Shown: positions 1 through 11,275, numbered from the stretch's first letter. The stretch: DNA of 64,000 bases from Anastrepha obliqua (GCF_027943255.1 NC_072893.1:61350001-61414000); one strand, 5' to 3'. Notes: generated from the letters alone by a model not told the origin. A program made the numbers and translations.

Positions 1-613
1 TGTAAAAACACTGTGAAATTGGCAGTATTAATTGTAGAAAGGAAAAGGTCTTATTTCCTTTCTCTTTATCAGGCTGCGTCACAGAAAGATTCGGTCGGGC
101 CAGTGTCTACATTTAATATTTTTGAACCTTCTATTTTTTTAAATACGGCTATACTAATCACATATCGCTCAATTGCGGTGAAAGTGTCACAATCCAAAGA
201 AAATGTTTATAGATAAATATGCAGAAATTACCACCGGCTTTTCCTTTATGCTGTGTGAAAAATGGGTGGCTATATCTATTAACGACAACTCAGTCATGGG
301 CATGTGTCGAAGGCAGATTTAAATTAATTACTTTGAATCAATTTTTCTCGACATCTTTTCTTGACTTTTGCAGCAACTGAGCAGTATATGCCTTCTGAGA
401 ATAGCTGACTGTTTGATTGGTATATTACGTGGGGGTTTTCAGTGTCCCTGTGTTCACTTTATATAAAATAGAAAGCTGAATGTATGCACAGCTCCGATTA
501 TTTGAAAAGTTCACATAGAAAACTTAAAATTCTAATACGAATTTCCATAGATTTCCTCATCAGCGGTTTCGTTTTGCAAATTTAGAAAGATCTTAAGCTG
601 CCATTACTTCGAT
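1..613. other. No recognisable feature
   Basis: AT-rich single-copy-looking DNA. A 67-codon open frame at 13-216 has no recognisable motif and ordinary AT-rich composition, so I do not call it a gene. Confidence 0.5.
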
Positions 614-1136
614 ATGAATCTTAAAATTCGTTTTGTGAAGTGTTATGTGTGGTCTGTGCTCTTATATGGCATGGAATGTTGGATACTCAAAGTTTCTGAC
701 ATGAACAGACTCGAGGCCTTTGAAATATGGATTTTCAGGCGAATTTTGAAAATACCGTGGATCGATCTAGTTTCTAGCATGGAGATTCTGCGACGAGTTA
801 ATCGAGAGCGTGAACTTCAACAAACAATAAAACGTTACAAGGCAGCTTATCTTGGACATATCATGAGAAACACCAAATACCAATTTTTACTGTTACAATT
901 AATACTGAAGAGAAACGATGCGTTGGCCGGAAGCAGTTACCAAGGAAACGAAATATAAGTCATTGGAGGGGCACATGCAATGTTGCAGAATTACGGGATG
1001 CACCTAAAAATAGAAATATTTATAAAGAAATTGTAAATAATATAAATTAATACGTTTTGAGTAATGTAGTTAAGATATAAAATATTGTATGGTCGCTATA
1101 CATTCGCAAACGAATAAGCAATACAGAAGAAGAAGA
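614..1136 (+). mobile_element. 5'-truncated non-LTR retrotransposon (RTE/CR1-like), 3' end
   Basis: The frame from 614 encodes the region downstream of the reverse transcriptase palm. I read LLYGMECW near residue 17, then LEAFEIWIFRRILKIPW and YLGHIMRN, the block shared by insect endonuclease-reverse transcriptase proteins. That frame stops at 956-958. The expected C-terminal stretch (AELRDAPKNRNIYKEIV) continues in another frame from about 964 to a stop at 1048-1050, so one frameshift separates them. The 3' end carries a short GAA run at about 1123-1133, a tail type shared with two other LINE pieces here (24050 and 46190). The endonuclease and RT catalytic domains are missing. This is a dead fragment; the clade assignment is tentative. 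Confidence 0.75.
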
Positions 1137-2124
1137 TTTCGTTTTAGCTACAACCAGCCGCCATGTCGTATACGCAACATATTATCACACAATATTATTG
1201 CCAAGTTTAATTTCTCCTCACCAAAGTTCCTTTATTGCATTTAAAATTGGCACAAAGCAACATTTTCATGTTGATGGTATTGAAGTAAACTTAACGTCAA
1301 AATATTTTTGAACTCCGTAAGTAGAGAGCTGTAACATACTCACCACATCACCGCTGCGGCGTTTTCCGTTCTAATAGTTTTGTGGCACTTGCAGCTGTTA
1401 CGACCACAAAATCCACATGCACGTCGAGCACGCGCACAAAGCCAGCTGTATTTGTTGAGGCGAATGAGCGCAGATGAAGAACAGTTTTAGCTGTACATAT
1501 TAAGTTTTGTTCCGCATTAAGTATAGTGGAGTGTCAGCGTTAGCAGTGGTGGTGTGTGGGCGCTTGCTACGGCATTAGAATTAACAACAGCAGAGAATCT
1601 GGCAAATTGTTTTCCCTAAAATTCGGCGTAGTTGCTACGTGCCGCTCATTGCTAATTCAACAAATGCAGCGTGACCACTTTATGTGTGCACCCGTTGCAC
1701 ACATACTTGCATATATGGTATATATGTATGTATAATAGACTTTGTAGCATGCGCACAATTCTTCGTGTGAAAGTTTGTATTGCAAGATGTTTAGCTGAAG
1801 TGGCGGCAAAAGCTTTCGCATTGTTTATGCTTAACCAATGCAGGACGTGTGAACGTGTTGGCAACATTTGGCGGCAGCGTTTGGCCGCTGCTTTTGCGTA
1901 AGTCCTTGACAAATAGCGTATGGAACAGCTAAATGAAAATTTAGAGGCGGCTATATATTTTGAATGAGTTGGCGCGCAATCCTGCAACACTCTTTCTGCA
2001 TTGTGAAGTGAATTAATTCTATAAATAAGTATTACTGGCTTATTCAGTCCGGTTTCTAGTATCTAGTGAAGACTGAAAGTCTTACGTCTCAGCACAAGAT
2101 TTGGGCAACAATTATAAACGAAGG
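1137..2124. other. No recognisable gene
   Basis: Moderately GC-rich for this window and probably unique host sequence. Overlapping frames near 1652-1990 on both strands give no protein motif. No repeat recognised. Confidence 0.45.
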
Positions 2125-2756
2125 CATTAAATGCATTGATGTGAACCACTGCAGGAAGGACTACTTGCGAGCGACATCTGTACCAACTGAGGATGTTATT
2201 TAACCCTTTCTGCCATATACTACCCTCCTAAACATAAAAACTCTAAGACACTTTATTTTGACTTTATCGGAACTCTTGCAGGTCGTTTTATCGCAGACGG
2301 AGATTCCAACGGAAATAATACCTTATGGGGGTCCACAATAATTAACACTAAAGAAAAAAGTTTTCATTATGCAATAATGGAAAACAAAAGTAACTTTTTC
2401 TGCTCTGGAGAACCATTTCATTGGCCAACTGATATGCTGAAACGTCCTAATTTGATTGACTTTTATATCACGAAAGGTATTAAACGTGAGTACTGGCATA
2501 TAATCCCAAGTTTTATCAGTCCCATCCTAAACTACAAGACACATAAATTTTACAATAATTAAATAAATTGGGACTACTTCGGACTATATTTCGTCACCGG
2601 ATATTAAAAAAGGATGAATATGGCAAAAAAAAAAAAATTAAAGATAAGTTAAAAGTGGATACGGTTGTAAAATTTGAAAAATATATCACTGGGAACTACT
2701 AGAGCTACAAACTATACTTTATGGAAGGCATGCAAAAAATCGAGAACGTAGTTATG
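2125..2756 (+). mobile_element. Jockey-like LINE remnant, endonuclease domain
   Basis: Frame beginning at 2212 reads AIYYPPKHKNSKTLYFDF, then GRFIADGDSNGNNTLWGS and GEPFHWPTDMLKRPNLIDF. These match the second half of the apurinic-like endonuclease of Jockey-clade LINEs: the YxPP motif, the GDxN catalytic motif, the LWGS block and the xWPTDxNKxPDxxDF block. Upstream, RKDYLRATSVPTEDVI in a second frame (about 2150-2200) is the preceding block, so at least one frameshift and a stop lie near 2200. After 2562 similarity fades, with a weak YTLWKACKK trace near 2715. No reverse transcriptase follows; a SINE begins at once. Non-functional fragment. Confidence 0.75.
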
Positions 2757-2760
2757 CATT

Positions 2761-3016
2761 GGCCGCCGTAGCCGAATTAGTGGGAGTGCGTAGGTACGAA
2801 TCTTCGTGCATGAGAAACCTAAATGATTCAAACACTTTCTTCTAATAGCGGCCGCCCTTAGGCAGGCAATGACAAGCTTCCGAGTGTATTTCTGCCATGA
2901 AAAAGCTCCTAATAAAAGAGATCATTTGCCGTTCGCAGTCGGCTTCAAATTGTAGGTCCCTTCATTAGTGGAAAACATCAAAACGTACACTAAAAAAAGA
3001 AGAAGAATACTCGAAA
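2761..3016 (+). mobile_element. tRNA-derived SINE, copy 1
   Basis: Starts with the family head GGCCGCCGTAGCCGAAT (tRNA-like A box) and then a B-box-like GGTACGAATCTT, though the stretch between the boxes is shortened. The body has the family words GGCAGGCAATG, CGAGTGTATTTCTGCCATGAA and GTCGGCTTCAAATTGTAGG. The 3' part is degraded and the final GTGTACGCGCCAATTA is not recognisable. It abuts the Jockey remnant. Confidence 0.75.
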
Positions 3017-3059
3017 AAGGTCTAAGCTCCTGTAAATTATATTCTTCATGGATCAGCAA

Positions 3060-4140
3060 GTATTTAAGTTAGTAATAAGTAAACACTTCTGTGTCTGTGG
3101 TACTTTGAGGCCACCAACGGACGGATATCTATAGCCACCTAGAGCTGTGATGTAATGAAGAAGGTTGATGGGATCTACATAGGTTGGAGCACTGTCCCAG
3201 GCTGTCGAAGAAAGGATCCCCCAGTGACCTTTATCGTTTAGCTGCTAAACTCGGACATTTATAGGGGTCTCTCTCTCTAAAAGGGTTTCTGCGTGTTTGC
3301 TAATCGCCCGATAACTGGTAAGTTAAGCAACGAATTTGGAAATTGAATCGCGTAGAGTTCCCAGAACTTTTTGCGTAGGAATGAAGCTTCATTTTTTCAG
3401 CGCGTTTTTGGAAAACAAGTTATACAATTCCCTTTTAATAATAGTCAGCGGAATGTCGATGACCTGGTAAGAGATCTTAGAGACCAATTCATCAGCAATT
3501 TTATTTCCCTAAAGTTTCCTATGTCCTGGAACCTAGATCGAAGAAATGTTACCTGCGCACCCAAGAGATTTGAACTCCTCCTTACAGAAGTGGACCAGTT
3601 TAGATTTGCTCCATGGCGTCGTCAGTGCTTTCATCGCTGTCGGAAAAAATGTTAAAATCTCCTTCGCTCCCGCGTTCCCTAAATATTCTGCGTGCCTGCA
3701 GGATCGCAAAGATTTCTGCTTGAAAAACACTAGCCACATTCGATTGTGTAAAGGAAATGGATGCATAGACTTATTTAGAAAATATCCCTGTTTCAACACT
3801 CGAATCCGTTTTGGAACCGCCATTGAAGACAGAGACACTACGTCCCCACGACAGTTGGTTCTACGTAACCGGAACGGCCCGGATTTATATCCGGCCAAGG
3901 ACTGTCACTTCAGCAGCATTCCTCGTATATGCACGGGGAGTGTTTATGCTGCTACAACAACAAGAACAGAGACACCAGCTTCACAGCAGATTTTCCTCTC
4001 GTGTCAATCTTGCTTACTTGGGACGTTATCCTGGTACGACCTTCAAACTCCAGCTTGCAGAAAGAGAGAGAGATTTGTACAAAGTTCAAAGAAATGCGGT
4101 GTTAACTGCTTGAAAATGGACTTTTCCTGAAAGGTCGGTT
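3060..4140 (-). mobile_element. RNase H-bearing LINE (I/LOA-like), copy A, C-terminal part
   Basis: Read on the minus strand from 4140 downward: a weak RT-distal region, then the RNase H start FNGGSK near 3820, SVFQAEIFAILQARR near 3715, IFSDS near 3645, then a degraded histidine/aspartate part and a C-terminal tail ending near 3140 (DPINLLHYI). The order matches copy C at 11276-12480. Many stops and frameshifts. The first RNase H aspartate (usually TDGSK) is Gly, as in copy C. The structured retroposon at 3839-3965 is inserted just upstream of the RNase H start. Overlapping plus-strand frames (3371-4130) are antisense shadows. The protein would copy element RNA into DNA at nicked chromosomal sites; this copy cannot. 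Confidence 0.75.
3839..3965 (+). mobile_element. Short structured retroposon, copy 1
   Basis: A 127-bp insertion flanked by a 10-bp direct repeat ACAGAGACAC (3829-3838 and 3966-3975). It folds on paper into stacked hairpins: GACAGTT 3850-3856 with GACTGTC 3900-3906, enclosing GGTT/AACC (3857-3870) and CCGGAT/ATCCGG (3879-3894); then AGCAGCAT 3912-3919 with ATGCTGCT 3946-3953, enclosing TCCTCGT 3920-3926 with ACGGGGA 3933-3939. The 3' end is AAC-rich. It carries no ORF and no tRNA boxes. It interrupts LINE copy A. A second copy lies at 54105-54207. Mobilisation by a LINE in trans is an inference from the duplications and tail. Confidence 0.75.
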
Positions 4141-5810
4141 CAAATTTTTCCCATAAAAGGTGTCAAAAAAGGGGGGTTAGCATGTTCAGAAAAATAATTC
4201 TAACAAAATTCTACTGCAAAAAATCTGGCATATAAGAAATCGACTTAGTATACAAATGACTTTGCTGCTTCTATGACCAAATCTGGAAACCTTAACACAC
4301 CGTACAAAAAAAAAAAACAACAACAAAAACTGAAATGTGCTGGACTTAAAATGTGTTCTGTAAAAAAATCTACTTATATTTCACGTTCACGATTATAAGG
4401 TCGCGTGTTTGTTCCAATGCCCAAAAAACAGGGTTTTTATGCTCTGTATTTTGAGAAATCTTTCATTTATATTTTTCTCTCGGTAAAAAACTACGTTTTA
4501 AAAATCTTTAAGCTATATCGAAATATTACTCCAATTCGCGGTGCTAGCGAATGAACTGATTTTTTCATTATCATTACCATTTTTTGGCACTACAGCTCCT
4601 TCTTGGCTTCGGATTGCTGCACGTGGGACTTCCACGCATCTCAATCGCTTGCGATTTTTTTCAGTTCTTTATCCCAAATTTGTTAATGTACTCCTCTAGT
4701 TCGTCGGATGCATAGAGAAGTCTCAATGACAGGAATGCAATTTTGAGGGGTACTCGTCAAATGAAGACTAATCATCACAGACACATTTTTCATCAAAAAT
4801 TATAAATTATGAAGCGTCAACAAAATTGTTTCGTAATTTACTTAAACATTTTCTTATGTCTTTACTATGAAGTAGCACATTATTATTCGATATGTGAATT
4901 TCAATATTCAAGAAGAAAATTATGTAATAAATTTTAGAAATAAAAAGTGAATATTGTCTGAAAAATTTTAGTTTAATGATTTGCGGCTTTGGTCCCTGCT
5001 GTTATGCACAGCGCTGCACAGCTCACAGGAGCTTCAATATCAAATATATCAATTATATGAAATATTTGGCACTTTGGACTTCATTCGAAGGCTGAATGTA
5101 TGTACAGTAACCTCCAAATAAGTCGAACTCTGGTTTCAGAGTAAGTTTCTAACCTTTCCATATACTTGTATACACATATTTTTGTGCACTTTTTATTAAT
5201 TGGAGAACTACCTTCGTAAAGTAATATACTAATTAATTATTTACCTATTATCAGAGGACAAAAAAAATTAAAATAATTTTCTGCAGTATAAAAATGTCCG
5301 GAACAGACCTTTTTTATAAGCAACTTGTTGCTGTTTTCTGCGTAGGTACTTGGCGCACAGCAACTGCGGCTGTCGAGCATTTAGAAGACATATTTACATA
5401 CACATATAGATGCAAACATACATATATATGGATCCACGACCATTCGACATTAGAAAAAATATTGGCAACTATTTTAAATTAGAAATATTTCAGTATTGAC
5501 TATTTTCGACTGGTCATCAGTGATTTCTTCAATCTTAGATGTAAATTTTTGTCAACGTTGAGAAAAACTGCCATATGGACAATTCGTTTTTTGAATGAAA
5601 GTATTTTGTTTCTAGAAATATGAGTTCGAACTTAGAAATGAATTTGTTTTTGTTGTGCGGTGTAATATTTGAAACGGTAACTAAAAGAATCATGGACGCT
5701 ACGGCTGATAATACGAATATATTTTGATCTTGTAGTCGTAATGCTTACACTTTTGGCTTTGGACGACATACGCATGCAGAGGAATAAAGTGAGTGCCCTG
5801 TGTATGCGGT
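4141..5810. other. No recognisable gene
   Basis: AT-rich. Contains a poly-A/CAACAACAA stretch near 4306. A patch at 4570-4700 has LINE-tail-like composition but no readable frame. Nothing else recognised. Confidence 0.4.
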
Positions 5811-5814
5811 TATA

Positions 5815-6649
5815 AAGGGTGGTTAAGTTTTAAGGGCCGGTGTTGATTTTGAATAAAATACAATTTTTTTAGAAAATTACTATCATTTATCTTCATTATG
5901 ATAATATTAGTATGGCTCAATTACGTTAGAACAAAATATCGGCCAAATAGACGCCGCGGCCTCGGCGGCACACCTCCATCCGATGGTCAAAATTTTCGAT
6001 TTCTGAGGCATAATTGAGGTTCTATGCCGTTAATGTGCCGAATTATCTCATCCTTTAGCTCTTGCTCCAAAGAAAGAAGTCCAAAGTGTCCAATCACATG
6101 ATATTGGCGGCCAATTGACATCGCCGCGACGTGAGATTATTCAGCCATCACAGAGCCATTGTTTCGTTAGCTGTGTGACAAGTGGTACCATTCTGTTGAA
6201 ACCACATATTGTCCACATCCATACCTTCCAATTCGGGCCATAAAAAGTTCGTTATCATCTCACGATGGCGAACACTATTCACAGTAACTGCCTGACCGGC
6301 CTCATTTTAGAAAAAATGCGGCCCAATGATGCCGCCGGCCCATAAACCGTATTGGTTTTTCGGCAATCATTCTTGGATTATCATTCGCCCAAATGTGGTA
6401 ATTCTGCTTATTGACGAATCCACTGAGGTGAAAATGTGCCCCATCACTGAAGATGATTTTCTTCAGGAAGTGCGCGATATGCATTTTCATTTGAACGCCC
6501 GTAACTTTAACGCGTTGCTCGATGGTGTATCTTTCCATGGTTCAAATTGAATATGTATGAAATTGAAAAATGTCAAATGAAATGCAGAAAAAAACTTGAG
6601 GTTAAGGTGCGGTTCACATTTAACATCGGCCCTAGATTTAACCACCCTT
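5815..6649 (-). mobile_element. DD41D mariner-like element (rosa-type), internally deleted
   Basis: Inverted ends AAGGGTGGTTAA at 5815 and TTAACCACCCTT at 6649, each flanked by TA. The minus-strand transposase starts at 6538 (MERYTIEQRVKV), then jumps straight to the first catalytic block FSDGAHFHLSGFVNKQN, so the helix-turn-helix region is deleted. Downstream in shifted frames I read LWAGGIIGPHFF, VTVNS, FLWPELEGMDVDNMWFQQ and later DFFLW. Complete relatives of this type have 41 residues between the second and third Asp. Here the second Asp is Asn (QQNGT), stops interrupt the frame, and the stretch before the third Asp is shortened. Non-autonomous and inactive. Confidence 0.85.
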
Positions 6650-6663
6650 TATAATAATCATAA

Positions 6664-6880
6664 GGTCTCTTATATTCGCCATTTTCCCGCTCGCTATTCT
6701 ATACTCGATTAACTTGACGAAAAGTTTGCATGCGAAAGCAACTACAAAGTTATCGAGTGAGATTCACCGCTAGCGAGTATGGCTATAGCTAATTGGGCCG
6801 CGTTGCCGACATACTAGTATGTTCATTTGAACCAGTTGCTTCATCTATTTGCTCTCACTTGGTGAAAAGAAGAGGCCTAT
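6664..6880. mobile_element. MITE, long copy (GGCCTCTT ends)
   Basis: Begins GGTCTCTTATATTCGCC and ends AAAAGAAGAGGCC, short imperfect inverted ends. The same unit recurs at 58735-58850, where about 100 bp of the middle is missing. Shared segments are the left 31 bp (to CCCGCTCGC) and the right part from the ATGTTCATTTG block to the end. No coding potential. Superfamily not assigned. Confidence 0.65.
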
Positions 6881-7420
6881 AGTTTTGCTGGGAGTTTAGA
6901 ATACAAATATTTACGTACATAGGCTAGGGCTTCAATTGTGCATATGTACATACACATGTATATGCAAATGCCAAAGAGAATTGTTTTAGCGGTTGTTAGG
7001 CAGGAATTCGATCATTCGGGTATTTACTATACGAATTAAAGATGCAACTGAACCTTTAGTTAGATGTTCCATATAGTTGTTGTTCCATATAGTTAGTTGT
7101 TCTTATAGGCATAGGTTTCTTTAAATTTTTCCTTTATTTATTTGAAATTTCAAAGTTTTTTGCAATCTACATAGAAACTGCAGACATTATTCCGGTAAGA
7201 AAGTGTAAATTGAATGAAATCCCGTTTATGAAGGGAACATAGAAATGCATATTCCTTCCATATCTTCCAAAATGCCGCCAGCTATTAGTCAATTTGATTT
7301 CATACAGAAACCAAAACTGTGCAACCAAAGCTGTGAATTCACTACAATCAGTTCTGCTAAGAAGTTCCCCTCGACAGCGGGCGAGGTGAAAAAGTCTTCG
7401 CGGTTAGACTTCATTTTCGG
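6881..7420. other. No recognisable gene
   Basis: AT-rich. A direct duplication of a TTCCATATAGTT(G) unit occurs near 7065-7100. A 64-codon frame at 7245-7439 overlaps the end of the next LINE fragment and shows no motif. Confidence 0.4.
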
Positions 7421-7424
7421 CAAT

Positions 7425-7690
7425 TCACACTATTCGTAGCCCGTGAGACTTCTCTGTACATTAATGTTCTCCGCATCTCCGCATCTCGTTCTCGGTCTTC
7501 CTTTTGCTCTAGTGCTGAACACTCTGGCTTCTACAATTTTCTTCTGCACCCTCGCACCATCCATTCTTGTTATATGAACTGGCCATTTTAACCGGTGCGC
7601 TTCGATGAAACGTATAACATTTTCACCATTTATAAGTTGGTCTAGCTCGTGGATCCACCTTACTACGCTGATTTCTATTTAGAGCGTTCT
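7425..7690 (-). mobile_element. LINE fragment, RT-distal C-terminal region
   Basis: Minus-strand reading gives ELDQLINGENVIRFIEAHRL, then KWPVHITRMDGARVQKK and RAKGRPRTRCGD. This matches the conserved end of insect RTE/CR1-like RT proteins (block IRFIKxxRLxWxGHVxRM and then KGRPRxRWxD). No ATG or intact ORF; both ends are lost. Related fragments occur at 24050-25115 and 45722-46200. Confidence 0.65.
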
Positions 7691-9297
7691 TTTTCTTTAT
7701 TATCCAATGTTACAACTATAAACGTATACTGCTTCTGTTCTGAATCAGCTATAATTATGACGCAAAACTCTTTAATCACCTGAACATATTACCACCCCTG
7801 GTTGTGCTTCTGCAATCAACCTCTTTTACGCAAAACAGAAATCAAATAGTGTTTGCAAGCAAAGTTATGAAATATTTGCGGTGCTACCATAATCAACTAT
7901 TTAAAAGCCACCAACCGTCACTTGCTTGCCATTCAAGCGGCTTTTATTCAGTCGATTTTTTTCGTTCCATATTCACGCAGTCATTCATTCATTCATTCAT
8001 CCGCTTAGTTCACGCAATACAGCACAGCGTAGCGAATAACTAAACGTAGGCAAACCAGAAAATTGCACATAAAATGCTTAAATACCCGCAAACACACCAA
8101 TTAGCACACTAATACTACTGTAAGAGTCGCACTAATGTAAATATGTACATGAAAAGGTGAGTGTATGCATATATGGATGTGTTGGTTAAATATATATAGG
8201 GATATATGTAGGGATGCCTACATAAGTGTATAGATATTCATAAACACACATACACATACATATGCATATTCATTAAGCCCTGTTTGCCTGCAACACGGCA
8301 AACGTGTCTAACTACACCAACAAAAGTTTATTTACAGTTGAGCATTTGCATTGCAATGTTTAGTCGTAAATCCAAATGTCGAACATGTGTATTTGTGTTT
8401 GTGCAAGTGCGTGTGTGTGCTGGCAATAAAGCAGACATAGTCGCTCATTTGTGAGTACATATAAATAAATGTGTTGCTAATGTGGCTAACAGGAAACGTC
8501 GCTAATGCGAGTACATTAGGTGCAATAATAAGTTGGCTTAAGCAGAAGTAATGTGATGCTGACGTCTATCGGACTTAGCACAGTTAAGTTACTGAATCAT
8601 AACCTCCTTATATCCCACTTTCCTGTGTTGCCCTCAAACAGGCCCGCAGCTACATATAGGCGTGGACGGGACTTACCCGTACAAGCGAATTATTTGCCCG
8701 TACAGACAGTAAGTACAAGAAAAAACCGATATTTGAAAAAATTTTGGCATAAAAATCACTCAAAATTTTGCATATTAAATGGTTGAAGTTTTCAGTGCTA
8801 GTGATGTGATTGGATAGCATTGGAGAATCGGCACACCTGTGTTTGTTGATACTACTTTGAGTTCGAGTTTTTTCTATCGATAGGGAAATTTGGCATTACA
8901 ATTTTGATAAATGTTCCCAAACTGCACAAGCATGCACCAAACATTCATCAAATTGTTCGGATCATGGGAATCCCGCCTGCCCAATGAGCCCCAATGAACG
9001 CGCCTTCTCAACGTTACGGATGATCAGCCATGACTGAAGATAGACTATGTATACCTGTGTCTTATTTTCGTCAATTAATTCACCCGAGAACAAGTTTTCC
9101 AAAATTTTTATTTCAAATCAATATATAAAAAATGGTTTAATTAATTAATCACTTTGATAATCAAATTTATAATAACTGGAATTATTGAATTATTAGTGTG
9201 CTTATAACTGATAATAATCCGGTGAGAGATCGGAACTGGATTTTGGCTGGGTACCAGCTGGATTTTCCATTTCTTCGCTCGATTCTAGAATAGACAT
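7691..9297. other. No recognisable gene
   Basis: Probably unique host sequence with several TG/CA-rich patches (for example 8190-8270 and 8390-8420). A microsatellite is listed separately. A 77-codon frame at 8553-8786 has no motif. Confidence 0.45.
7981..8000. repeat. (TCAT)5 microsatellite
   Basis: Five perfect tetranucleotide units. Confidence 0.95.
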
Positions 9298-9370
9298 CGG
9301 TCAGTCCCTAGTTCTACGATTAATGCCTACTTTATTGTATTGTTAGGGAATCCCAAGTAGGCACTGACCG
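9298..9370. repeat. Split inverted repeat
   Basis: The right arm AAGTAGGCACTGACCG (9355-9370) is the reverse complement of CGGTCAGT (9298-9305) plus GCCTACTT (9325-9332). The two left-arm halves are separated by 19 bp and the loop is 22 bp. It sits just upstream of the hAT-like remnant and could be a transposon end, but this is unproven. Confidence 0.6.
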
Positions 9371-9426
9371 TGGATTCACTAACAGGGGTTATTTAAAAAA
9401 AATAGCTATACATTTTTGAATCCACG

Positions 9427-10260
9427 TTGAAAAACGGTAAAAAAGGGGAATTATTGGCATACTTTTTTCATTTTTACCCACCCTCTCAAAAGTTACTTCC
9501 CTCTCGCGAATCTTATGACGTTGATGAAAAAGCTGAACGTGGTTTATTCATACAACTTTTCGAGTTTACGTTAAAAAAGGATAGTTTTTTAGTTAATTGC
9601 AACGAAACTATTCCCAAAACTGCTAAATACACGTCTCCAGAAATACAAAATGAAGTAATTGAAATCATGGCTAAATCAGTTAGAGAATCAATAGTTTCTG
9701 ATGTGAAAAATGCTGATGCTCCATGGTTTACGCTAATGGTAGACGGAACCAAAGACAAAAACAACCGAGAGAATATAGCTATCGCTCTCAGATACTTGAA
9801 GGAAGGAAAAGCTCGAGAATCATTACTCGATATTATTACAACTAAGGGATTGGACGCTAAAACATTCACCGAAAAAACAATTGAAACATTGCGTGAGAAT
9901 AGTATCGATTTGTCGTGTCTTTTGAGCAAATCCTATGATGGAGCTAATGTGATGAGTGGTAAAAGAGGAGGTGAGGTGGTCTCCTGGAACAACATCTAAA
10001 TCGTAAAATTCCTTACATACACTGCTTCAACCATCGTCTCCATCTCGTTGTTGTAAAAACGGTGTCTGACAATGATTCACTGAAGAACTTTTTCAATATG
10101 TGTGTGATGTTATTGCGGTCTTTTCCTCCAAAATTATAAAATCGACTATATTTTAAGATTATCATCAAACTATTTGGAAAAAATACAAACATTTAAGTGA
10201 GCTGCATCGATTTAAAAATACATCGAAAAAACGAGTTTCTGTAAATAAAACTACGGTTAA
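9427..10260 (+). pseudogene. hAT-type transposase-like remnant (DUF4371/ZMYM1-like)
   Basis: A 190-codon frame from 9427 shows the N-terminal part of a DUF4371 hAT-derived protein: KTAKYTSPEIQNEVIEIM near residue 60, FTLMVDGTKDKNNRENIAIA near 100 (its Asp corresponds to the first catalytic Asp), then GLDAKTF and SKSYDGANVMSG near 170. A frameshift at about 9970 moves the expected continuation (LLEQHLNRKIPYIHCFNHRLH) into another frame, which then degrades by 10200. The BED zinc finger upstream and the C-terminal dimerisation domain are absent. I found no terminal inverted repeats. It could be a host-domesticated gene fragment, but the frameshift argues for a pseudogene. Confidence 0.8.
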
Positions 10261-10724
10261 ACTGGGTTCACCAAAGCCTACCTAATGCAATTTGTCAAAG
10301 ACTAAGAAGACACTCGACATTAAATAGGGAGTGCAGAATAAAAGTTTATGCTTTCATACAGATGAGCACCAAATAAGCACCTAGTCAATAGCGAGGGCTA
10401 ACGAGCTCTCACTGGATGCTATATGAGTCATTACATTCTTCATTATCATTTTAGGAAACTACAAGTAGAATTTGTAGTAGTGGCGGGATAGTCGCTTAAG
10501 AGATTTTTGGTGGGTTTAACCAAATAAGCCAGTCGTTTCTTTGTCATACTAACCGTCGCCAATTGGACACATCAATTGAAGCCAAGTATTTCTTTACCTG
10601 GTCTTTCTAATGTAAATAAGAGCTTTCTCTTCCTATGCTATCACCAACTTGTACCGGATCAATTAATTTCAGAGCCGGAGCCCTTGTAGCCATTCGAACG
10701 AAATGATCCAGTTGGCGGAGCTAC
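10261..10724. other. No recognisable gene
   Basis: Weak LINE-like composition toward 10720 but no readable domain. Confidence 0.4.
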
Positions 10725-11270
10725 TGCAGGTACGCAGAATGTTTACGGATCGTGGGAGCGAAGGAGATATTAACATTTCTTTCGATAGTCAAGCAACGAT
10801 GAAGGCACTGACGACGAAATGGTGCAGATCTAAACTGGCCAACTCCTGCAAGTAGGAAATCAAATCTCTTGGGTGCGCCAGAAAAATTTCTCTGATCTAG
10901 CGTCAAAGACATAGGAACATAGAAGGAAATGAAATTGCTGATGAGTTTGCCAGGAAAGTATCTACTGAATTGGTCTCAGAGGTTTCCTACCCGGTCGTCG
11001 ACATCCCCCTGAGTGTTAAAGGAAATTGCACAACTTATTTCACAAAAAAAGCACATAAAAGATGAAGCTTCATATTTTCGTGTACTATTTCGAATATACT
11101 TTGGCCATAGTATAATAGACGCAGAACGCAGAAAGGTCTGGGACGTTACGCCGCTCAATTTTCGAACTCATAGCTGTGTTTACTGGTCATTGGAGGATCC
11201 GTACATACGCAGAGAGAGGTTTACCATTTAATGCCTATTGTTGTGGGGAAGGATACTATTGAGCACAGGC
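10725..11270 (+). mobile_element. RNase H-bearing LINE (I/LOA-like), copy B, 3' end
   Basis: Plus-strand frames read RRMFTDRGSEGDI, ATMKALTTKWCRSKLANS, GNEIADEFARKVS and IPLSVKGNCTTYFTKKAHK: the second half of RNase H and the linker that follows. Near 11226 a degraded zinc-knuckle region (FNAYCCGE) appears. The same order is seen in copies A and C. Several stops. It ends where copy C begins in the opposite orientation, so the two meet tail to tail. Confidence 0.75.
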
Positions 11271-11275
11271 ACACT

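Noticed and set aside
1652..1990. 112-codon minus frame and its plus-strand partner
   Set aside because: Mutually overlapping, no motif, typical of chance frames.
3371..4130. Overlapping plus-strand frames up to 194 codons
   Set aside because: They are antisense to a recognisable minus-strand LINE RNase H and run across the inserted retroposon.
4570..4700. Possible antisense LINE 3' trailer
   Set aside because: Only compositional resemblance; no frame or terminus could be read.
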